From a virus: DNA of 47,710 nt. Where the stretch lies: the IMG/VR virus record IMGVR_UViG_3300036888_000014, positions 1-47,710 of that record; one strand, written 5' to 3'. Numbering within the stretch: position 1 is the first letter of the stretch; each line of letters starts with the position of its first letter. Below are positions 43,558-47,710 of the stretch, in pieces. The position numbers and the translations under genes are program-made. The notes beneath the pieces are model-generated. The model was not told the origin of the DNA. It searched no databases and saw only the letters and a list, made by a program, of their open reading frames with translations.

Positions 43558-43879
43558 TTCGTTACAAAGTTTCCACAACTTCGTGCGGCACGCGGCTCCT
43601 AGGGGGGGGTATCCTTCAGATGTCCCCCAGCGAGGGGGAGGCCCTTCGGGGGAGCGGAGTTCGGAGCCCGAGGAGCCCTCACCCAGGAATGATCACAGAG
43701 GACAGTCCCCTCCGCGCGACGCGGCTAACGCCGCTAGTACGACGGAGAGGGGTCTGAGCCCGACAAACCGCAGGCAACTGCGGATTTCGTTAGTAAGGCG
43801 GATGCGTACCGAGACGTCGCCCTCGCAAGAGAATGTCACGCTAAGTCCATCCGCCGAACATCTCGGGAAGCAACGACCT

Positions 43880-43975
43880 CTTCGACCTGGCAAGAGCGCG
43901 CCACGCTGGGATCGGCACCCCTCATCGCGAGGGTACTCCGAAGTATATTCGCTTCAGCAGCGCACTCCCGCCAGA
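43880..43975 (+). repeat. 96-bp exact direct repeat, copy 1 (structured module)
   Basis: Identical over 96 bases to 44010-44105. It folds as a closed unit: CTGGC (43887) with GCCAG (43970), GAG-C-GCGC (43894) with GCGC-A-CTC (43960), GCTG (43905) with CAGC (43955), and two inner hairpins ACCC-C-TC/GAGGGT and CGAA/TTCG. The repeat edges coincide closely with the closing helix. Confidence 0.85.
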
Positions 43976-44009
43976 TAGTAACGGAAACAGAGCCGCCCTC
44001 GTCGCTTCC

Positions 44010-44105
44010 CTTCGACCTGGCAAGAGCGCGCCACGCTGGGATCGGCACCCCTCATCGCGAGGGTACTCCGAAGTATATTCGCTTCAGCAGCGCACTCCCG
44101 CCAGA
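44010..44105 (+). repeat. 96-bp exact direct repeat, copy 2 (structured module)
   Basis: Second copy of the module, 130 bp downstream of copy 1, separated by a 34-base linker. There is not one base difference between the copies, so the duplication is recent or kept by conversion. Confidence 0.85.
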
Positions 44106-44368
44106 CAGGTGCATGGGTGCCCGCAGTAAGCCGCTGAACCTTCGGTCAGCGGGGCACGTTCAGCAGTCGCGCTGAGTGACCTCCACAGGGCTCCCAACGG
44201 TTAGCGCTCGGCCCATGCATCTCTCTGGCGGTATGTCTAGCTGGCGCTAGCCAGCGATATCAAAGGCTTGGTCAATCAACAGGTAAGAGCGCAGGATCAA
44301 GACGAAAGTCATGGACAGTTCCGAGTTAGCTGCGCCGCCAAGCTACCGCCTTATTAGGAGGCGCGACA

Positions 44369-44587
44369 ATGCGCGAGTACACCATCTTTGAGGCAGCGGA
44401 CCTTGCGAACGAGATCGCTGATCGGATCAGCGAAGAGGTCGTTCACGAGTTCGACTTGCTGAACAACCTCGACATCAGCGACGACACCGACTACCCGTCC
44501 GAAGTCGATCGCAACGCGTCTGACAACTTCAACCGCGTGCTTGACGCTCTGAGCTTGGCGAAGAAGGTCTTCGACATCCTCGTCTAG
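44369..44587 (+). CDS. Small acidic protein, 72 residues
   Basis: Read from TTATTAGGAGG eight bases before the ATG. All helical and acidic (F-E-A-A-D-L-A-N-E-I-A-D-R-I-S-E-E-V, then L-D-A-L-S-L-A-K-K-V-F-D-I-L-V). First gene of the right-arm block. Function unknown. Confidence 0.65.
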   Translation: MREYTIFEAADLANEIADRISEEVVHEFDLLNNLDISDDTDYPSEVDRNASDNFNRVLDALSLAKKVFDILV

Positions 44588-44594
44588 ACGAGGG

Positions 44595-44641
44595 CAGCGG
44601 CTTCAGCCGCTGTAAGTCACGGCTCAGTCCCAAGTCTGAGC
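44595..44641 (+). promoter_or_regulatory. Double-hairpin leader element, copy A (loop TCCCAAGT)
   Basis: Hairpin 1: CAGCGGC-TTCA-GCCGCTG (44595-44612). Then TAAGTCAC. Hairpin 2: GCTCAG-TCCCAAGT-CTGAGC (44622-44641). A Shine-Dalgarno site AGGAGA and the ATG at 44658 follow. The same plan recurs before 45863 and 46842. Confidence 0.65.
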
Positions 44642-44657
44642 ATCACAGGAGATCGAC

Positions 44658-44921
44658 ATGGCTAAGAACCTTTGTGGCAAGACGCGACCGATCACTGACC
44701 CGTACGAGACGTGGAGCGATGGTACAGGCTGGCATTGGCACGTACTCAAGAAGTACAGCGCGAATGACGATGCGCCCTACGTTCGGTGGTTCTGCTTCGT
44801 CACTTCGCCGTATTGCCCCGATGGCGAGTACGGCGACACATACGTCGAAGAGATCAAGCGTTACGCGCGGCGCGTCCTCTCTTCGCAGGAACGCGCTCAG
44901 TTGAACGGCGATCCTCTCTAG
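44658..44921 (+). CDS. Hypothetical protein, 87 residues
   Basis: Aromatic-rich (G-W-H-W-H-V-L-K-K-Y-S, V-R-W-F-C-F-V-T-S-P-Y-C) with a helical end (V-E-E-I-K-R-Y-A-R-R-V-L). Read behind leader element A and an AGGAGA site. Not recognised. Confidence 0.65.
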   Translation: MAKNLCGKTRPITDPYETWSDGTGWHWHVLKKYSANDDAPYVRWFCFVTSPYCPDGEYGDTYVEEIKRYARRVLSSQERAQLNGDPL

Positions 44922-44932
44922 CTCGCAGAGCA

Positions 44933-44952
44933 CAACGACCTTCGGGTCGTTG
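44933..44952 (+). terminator. UUCG-tetraloop hairpin after the gene at 44658
   Basis: CAACGACC-TTCG-GGTCGTTG, a perfect 8-bp stem with the extra-stable UUCG loop. No T-tract. It may end or protect the upstream mRNA. Confidence 0.5.
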
Positions 44953-45017
44953 GAATGCGGCATGCTGGTTGCAAGCCCAGCTACACGTCCTGCGGGACGG
45001 CGCTCGCAAGCACAACT

Positions 45018-45039
45018 CCCGCCCCCACTCGGGGGCGGG
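45018..45039 (+). terminator. Very GC-rich hairpin before the gene at 45057
   Basis: CCCGCCCCC-ACTC-GGGGGCGGG, a perfect 9-bp stem, followed by ATCGC and then a TAGACT promoter box. It probably isolates the downstream leaderless gene from upstream transcription. Confidence 0.55.
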
Positions 45040-45044
45040 ATCGC

Positions 45045-45050
45045 TAGACT
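45045..45050 (+). promoter_or_regulatory. -10 box TAGACT, leaderless promoter
   Basis: TAGACT ends six bases before the ATG at 45057. It is the only such box I see in the right-arm block. Confidence 0.6.
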
Positions 45051-45056
45051 ATAGGA

Positions 45057-45335
45057 ATGGAGTACATGATGTACAAGACTACTAAGGCGCTAGCCGCTGC
45101 GGCTGGCAAAGGCATCTACGTCAACGCGCTAGGTCAGACTTCGCTGGTCCCGCGCGACGGTTACACGCTCGCAACGTCGAGCGTTCCTGAGTGCGACGCG
45201 TCCCCTGACGCGTGGGCACTCAATCACTTTGTCAGCTACCCTGAGCGCGATGAAGACGGTAACCCTCTCTGCGCCGAGTGCGGCGCGGATCATGGTATCG
45301 CGGCATACCGTCGTCCCTGGTGTAGCCAGCGATGA
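45057..45335 (+). CDS. Hypothetical protein with C-terminal zinc pair
   Basis: 92 residues. N-terminus Ala/Lys-rich and helical. The C-terminal end has L-C-A-E-C-G-A-D-H-G and a final W-C-S-Q-R. An in-frame ATG also lies at 45066, but 45057 fits the promoter box. Function unknown. Confidence 0.6.
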   Translation: MEYMMYKTTKALAAAAGKGIYVNALGQTSLVPRDGYTLATSSVPECDASPDAWALNHFVSYPERDEDGNPLCAECGADHGIAAYRRPWCSQR

Positions 45336-45529
45336 CGTACCGCAAAACACGATGCTGGGTCTGCAAGGGCGTAGGCCACTCTCAACTCGGCTATCCTTGC
45401 GACTGGTGCCACGGTAGCGGATGGATCATCGAGCACTATCGGCACCGTACCTTCGGACGTTGGCTTGGCGACATCTGCGGTAACGCTTACGTCGCCATCA
45501 TCAACTGGTTGGATCACGAGGAGAACTAA
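45332..45529 (+). CDS. Small DnaJ-type zinc-finger protein, 65 residues
   Basis: ATGA overlap with the previous gene. C-W-V-C-K-G-V-G-H and C-D-W-C-H-G-S-G-W are the two halves of a DnaJ-like zinc centre (CxxCxGxG). A related motif sits in the capsid protease. An aromatic helical C-terminus follows. Function unknown. Confidence 0.65.
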   Translation: MTYRKTRCWVCKGVGHSQLGYPCDWCHGSGWIIEHYRHRTFGRWLGDICGNAYVAIINWLDHEEN

Positions 45530-45530
45530 C

Positions 45531-45764
45531 ATGGCAGTCACCACTCTGCAGCGCGAGGCGCTGCGCGCACGTCACGGCACGACGTTTTGGTTGCGTCGAT
45601 ACGGATTCGATCGTATCGGCAACTGTCGCAAGGCGCAGTGGACGGCCACTGACGAGTTCGGCTTCAAGGTCGCCAACAGCGGCTACACTCTCAACGAGTT
45701 GAAGTCGTACCTCCGTCTGCGGTTCGGTCGCGATATCTCGTTCAACGTCCACGTCATCTGGTAA
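45531..45764 (+). CDS. Hypothetical protein, 77 residues
   Basis: ATG at 45531 behind a GAGGAG site. Basic protein with W-L-R-R-Y-G-F-D-R-I-G-N-C-R-K and L-N-E-L-K-S-Y-L-R-L-R-F. Not recognised. Confidence 0.6.
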   Translation: MAVTTLQREALRARHGTTFWLRRYGFDRIGNCRKAQWTATDEFGFKVANSGYTLNELKSYLRLRFGRDISFNVHVIW

Positions 45765-45789
45765 AAACTTACACCGACCCTGACGAGGG

Positions 45790-45843
45790 CGCGTCGCTTA
45801 TATCAGCGACGCGTAAGTCACACGAGCGGTCCCAAGTCCGCTC
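45790..45843 (+). promoter_or_regulatory. Double-hairpin leader element, copy B (loop TCCCAAGT)
   Basis: Hairpin 1: CGCGTCGCT-TATATC-AGCGACGCG (45790-45813). Then TAAGTCAC. Hairpin 2: GAGCGG-TCCCAAGT-CCGCTC (45824-45843). TTATTAGGAGA and the ATG at 45863 follow. Loop and spacer match copy A while both stems differ in sequence but stay paired. Confidence 0.7.
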
Positions 45844-45862
45844 ACTTTATTAGGAGATACAC

Positions 45863-46459
45863 ATGGCTGACACTCTGATCGAGCGCTTCCGCACATGGCG
45901 GGCGCGCAATCCTCGCGGCATCTTCGCCAAGACCGTTGACATCCGTTGCGAACCAACGGCTGACGTCCCGTCGTTCACGCTGACCACGCGCTGCGATTCG
46001 CACATCATCGCTGCGCTCGATGGCAAGAGCGACCCACCCTGCGGAGCAATCCGCTTCCGCGCTAGCGCTGGCTACTGCAACGCGTGCGAAGACGACTTCG
46101 AAGCCGCGCTAGACAATATCCTCCTCGACGGCTGGGCTGACGGGCTCAGTGTTTCGCCATTCGGCAGAACTGTTCGCGAGGCGATCATCGAAGACGCCGC
46201 TACCGATCCTGCTTACAAGGCTGGGTACGTCGCAGCGCTGCAGGACGATCTCGACGCGGTGTTCGCCGATATCGCGTATCAGGCAGCGCATCGCTACTGC
46301 GACCCGTACTTCCACAGCGACGATGGGCGCTGGCAGGAGATTCTCGACTGCCCGAACTGCCACGGCAACCACGCGATCGACTTCTGCGATGCGCCCGATG
46401 CTGAGGAGCGCGCGTACTACGCTCGCGAAGACGACTACAACGAAGAGCGTGGCTACTAG
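45863..46459 (+). CDS. Hypothetical protein with Cys pairs, 198 residues
   Basis: Contains G-Y-C-N-A-C-E-D-D near residue 73 and I-L-D-C-P-N-C-H-G-N-H near residue 160, which may form zinc sites. The C-terminus is acidic and Tyr-rich (Y-A-R-E-D-D-Y-N-E-E). Read behind leader B. Not recognised. Confidence 0.65.
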   Translation: MADTLIERFRTWRARNPRGIFAKTVDIRCEPTADVPSFTLTTRCDSHIIAALDGKSDPPCGAIRFRASAGYCNACEDDFEAALDNILLDGWADGLSVSPFGRTVREAIIEDAATDPAYKAGYVAALQDDLDAVFADIAYQAAHRYCDPYFHSDDGRWQEILDCPNCHGNHAIDFCDAPDAEERAYYAREDDYNEERGY

Positions 46460-46732
46460 ATGGACCCGACTGAGATTCGCAACGAACTTCGCAACCACCT
46501 TCGCGAATGCGCACGGGCCGCGTACGAAGCGTCGCAACAGTCACCCGCTGGCGAGAAGCTCGCTGGCATCGAATATGTATGCGATGAACTCGCTGCATAT
46601 GCGTACGCGCTCGGGTACAACGCGGCTCGCGATGACACGCTGGAGCGTGAACTACAGCGCGAACCGCGCTGGAACGATCAATGCGACTGCGCTAACACAC
46701 AAGACCCCTACGGCATTACCAACGAAGAGTAA
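46460..46732 (+). CDS. Hypothetical helical protein, 90 residues
   Basis: ATG directly follows the previous stop. Helical (E-I-R-N-E-L-R-N-H-L-R-E-C-A-R-A-A-Y-E-A). C-D-C-A-N near the end. Not recognised. Confidence 0.6.
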   Translation: MDPTEIRNELRNHLRECARAAYEASQQSPAGEKLAGIEYVCDELAAYAYALGYNAARDDTLERELQREPRWNDQCDCANTQDPYGITNEE

Positions 46733-46733
46733 G

Positions 46734-46811
46734 CCTGATCCACGATCAGGCGAGTAGAGGGCGCGGCACAACGCGTGCCGCGTAATACACACACTCGGTC
46801 CCAAGTCCGAG
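46734..46811 (+). promoter_or_regulatory. Leader element, copy C (loop TCCCAAGT)
   Basis: A preceding hairpin CCTGATC-CAC-GATCAGG (46734-46750), then hairpin 1 CGCGGCA/TGCCGCG (46762-46782), TAATACAC, and hairpin 2 CTCGG-TCCCAAGT-CCGAG (46794-46811). A tandem ACATCTAAAG pair (46812-46831) and the GGAGG site of the ATG at 46842 follow. Confidence 0.65.
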
Positions 46812-46841
46812 ACATCTAAAGACATCTAAAGGAGGCACATC

Positions 46842-47264
46842 ATGTCCCAATACGACACTGCCCAGCGTCCACCAATCAGCCATGGTATCAAGTCGTGGTA
46901 CGTCGAGCTTCACGCTACTGGCTTCGCCGACTGCCACGATCGAAAATACATCGTCTATGTGCGGTGTGCCTGTGGAGAAAGTCTCTCTCAGGTTTGCGAC
47001 CGCATCGCTGACGATGGTTGGAACGAAGCATGCGCGATCATCTGGCAGCACGAACAAGGTGTGCTGCATGAGGCACAAGGCTTCGAGGCATTCGTTAGTG
47101 CGCCGAACCCGAACGTGCCGCAGCAAAAGATCGCCGATCTTCGCGAGGAGGTTGAGGTCACGGACTTCGCGTTGCGGAAGGTTTCGACAGAGATATGGGG
47201 ACCAACGATCCGCGAGGCCGCAGCGTACGCGCGGCTCGACGCGCAACTCAACGCACTACGATAG
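46842..47264 (+). CDS. Hypothetical protein, 140 residues
   Basis: N-terminal half has strands W-Y-V-E-L-H-A-T-G-F and Y-I-V-Y-V-R-C-A-C-G-E-S. The C-terminal half is helical (Q-K-I-A-D-L-R-E-E-V-E-V). A strong GGAGG site and leader C precede it. Not recognised. Confidence 0.65.
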   Translation: MSQYDTAQRPPISHGIKSWYVELHATGFADCHDRKYIVYVRCACGESLSQVCDRIADDGWNEACAIIWQHEQGVLHEAQGFEAFVSAPNPNVPQQKIADLREEVEVTDFALRKVSTEIWGPTIREAAAYARLDAQLNALR

Positions 47265-47275
47265 GCAATCGTGCG

Positions 47276-47314
47276 GCGGCGCTACGTCAGCGCCGCGTCC
47301 GCTCATCGAAGCGG
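47276..47314 (+). promoter_or_regulatory. Double-hairpin leader, copy F with a different loop
   Basis: Hairpin 1: GCGGCGCT-ACGTC-AGCGCCGC (47276-47296). Hairpin 2: CCGCT-CATCGA-AGCGG (47299-47314). The plan is the same as in copies A to C, but the second loop is CATCGA and not TCCCAAGT. A GTCG/CGAC stem directly before the GGAGG site may affect ribosome access. Confidence 0.5.
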
Positions 47315-47350
47315 TTAGGGCGTCGCCTACATTCGACGGAGGTAACACAT

Positions 47351-47710
47351 ATGCCTGCAATGTTCGAAAGCGGATGGGCACGGGAGCAGGCTTGGCACGG
47401 CGGAATGAACGTCGTGGATGAGCCCGCCAACGCTGAGCAAGCGTTGGAGTGGTCGGGACTTGGCGGATGGGAACTCGTCAAGCTGCCGCTGTTTACCATC
47501 GCTGCTGATGGTTCACGGCTCGAAGTTCCCGACAGGTTCGCGCATGTTCGTTCGCGCGACAATCGCGTTCTCGGCGTTGTCGGCAACGTCTACCGCAGCG
47601 TCACGAATGAGGATGCGTTCAAGTGGGCTGACGAACTCGTCGGCGGTTTCGGTGCGCACTACAAGGCGGCGGGCTCGCTGTATGGCGGCAAGGTCGTTTG
47701 GGTGCTGCTC
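47351..47710 (+). CDS. DUF932-like phage/plasmid protein, cut by the window end
   Basis: 120 codons are visible and the frame runs off the right edge. Motifs of the DUF932 family: G-W-A-R-E-Q-A-W-H-G near the start, V-R-S-R-D-N-R-V-L-G-V-V-G-N-V-Y, and Y-G-G-K-V-V-W-V-L-L. Members are common in phages and plasmids; function unknown. A GGAGG site lies eight bases upstream, with ATATG at the start. Confidence 0.75.
   Translation, partial: MPAMFESGWAREQAWHGGMNVVDEPANAEQALEWSGLGGWELVKLPLFTIAADGSRLEVPDRFAHVRSRDNRVLGVVGNVYRSVTNEDAFKWADELVGGFGAHYKAAGSLYGGKVVWVLL

Larger units (their letters stand above)
43600..44260 (+). ncRNA. Candidate large structured non-coding RNA
   Basis: The 1013 bases 43356-44368 have no convincing gene but many perfect local helices. 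Among them: 43623-43628/43634-43639; 43703-43713/43744-43756 with an inner GCGGC/GCCGC hairpin; CCGCAG-GCAA-CTGCGG with a GNRA loop (43768-43783); GGCGGATG/CATCCGCC (43797-43804/43848-43855); two copies of a multi-helix module; a long-range TGCATGG/CCATGCA (44110-44116/44213-44219) enclosing CCGCTGA/TCAGCGG and TCAGC/GCTGA; and CTGGC-GCTA-GCCAG (44241-44254). No terminator is seen before the gene at 44369, so it may be a very long leader or be processed. I recognise no Rfam family. Confidence 0.55.

Noticed and set aside
43472-43978. 168-codon open frame on the plus strand (Ser/Arg/Pro-rich)
   Set aside because: It runs through the helices and into the first 96-bp repeat, has low complexity, no start signal and no family look. 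The non-coding structure explains the region better.
43360-44368. tRNA or tmRNA genes
   Set aside because: No GGTTCGAATCC-type T-arm, no cloverleaf and no tmRNA ends were found by eye in this or any other gap. A tRNAscan-SE/ARAGORN run would settle it.
1-47710. Integrase, attachment site or lysogeny repressor
   Set aside because: No tyrosine or serine integrase motifs and no tRNA-like att core were seen. The HTH protein at 41434 alone is not evidence of lysogeny; genes outside the window are unknown.

Overview
The window is part of a tailed-phage genome of siphovirus type. It has an HK97-fold head module, a tail tube with tape measure, holin and endolysin, a phage replication module and no integrase. 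No sequence points to one host. However, many genes carry a TANNNT -10 hexamer exactly six bases upstream of their start codon, with no Shine-Dalgarno site. That is the signature of leaderless mRNAs and is typical of Actinomycetota and Deinococcota. An actinobacterial host is my best inference. The window opens inside one gene and closes inside another.

Layout. (1) 1-20236, plus strand: end of a probable portal gene, capsid protease, major capsid protein, small proteins, a seven-bladed YVTN propeller protein with a long 20-residue repeat tail, head-tail connectors, tail tube, frameshifted tail assembly chaperones, tape measure, minor tail proteins, holin-like protein and GH25 endolysin. (2) 20281-34124, minus strand, densely packed with ATGA/GTGA overlaps: TOPRIM-helicase, a separate primase zinc-finger protein, Cas4-like nuclease, RNA ligase, nucleotide-metabolism enzymes, and a DnaE-type DNA polymerase split in two by an HNH endonuclease gene. 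(3) 34374-38765, plus strand: small genes, including a papain-like protease, an OB-fold protein and a MazG-like enzyme. (4) 38762-41396, minus strand: a fibre cassette with a kelch-like propeller. (5) 41434-44368: an HTH regulator, then about 1.2 kb of repeat-rich non-coding DNA (candidate origin and control region), an HNH gene, and about 1 kb of non-coding sequence that looks like a large structured RNA with an internal 96-bp duplication. (6) 44369-47710, plus strand: small GC-rich genes read from Shine-Dalgarno sites behind structured leaders, ending in a truncated DUF932 gene.

Three things stand out. HNH-type endonucleases are very numerous (seven clear and one degenerate), and one splits the replicative polymerase. 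Two expression styles coexist: leaderless structural genes, and right-arm genes behind a conserved double-hairpin leader whose second hairpin keeps the loop TCCCAAGT on changing stems. The large structured RNA candidate at 43.6-44.26 kb, with its tandem-duplicated multi-helix module, is the best candidate here for something undescribed.
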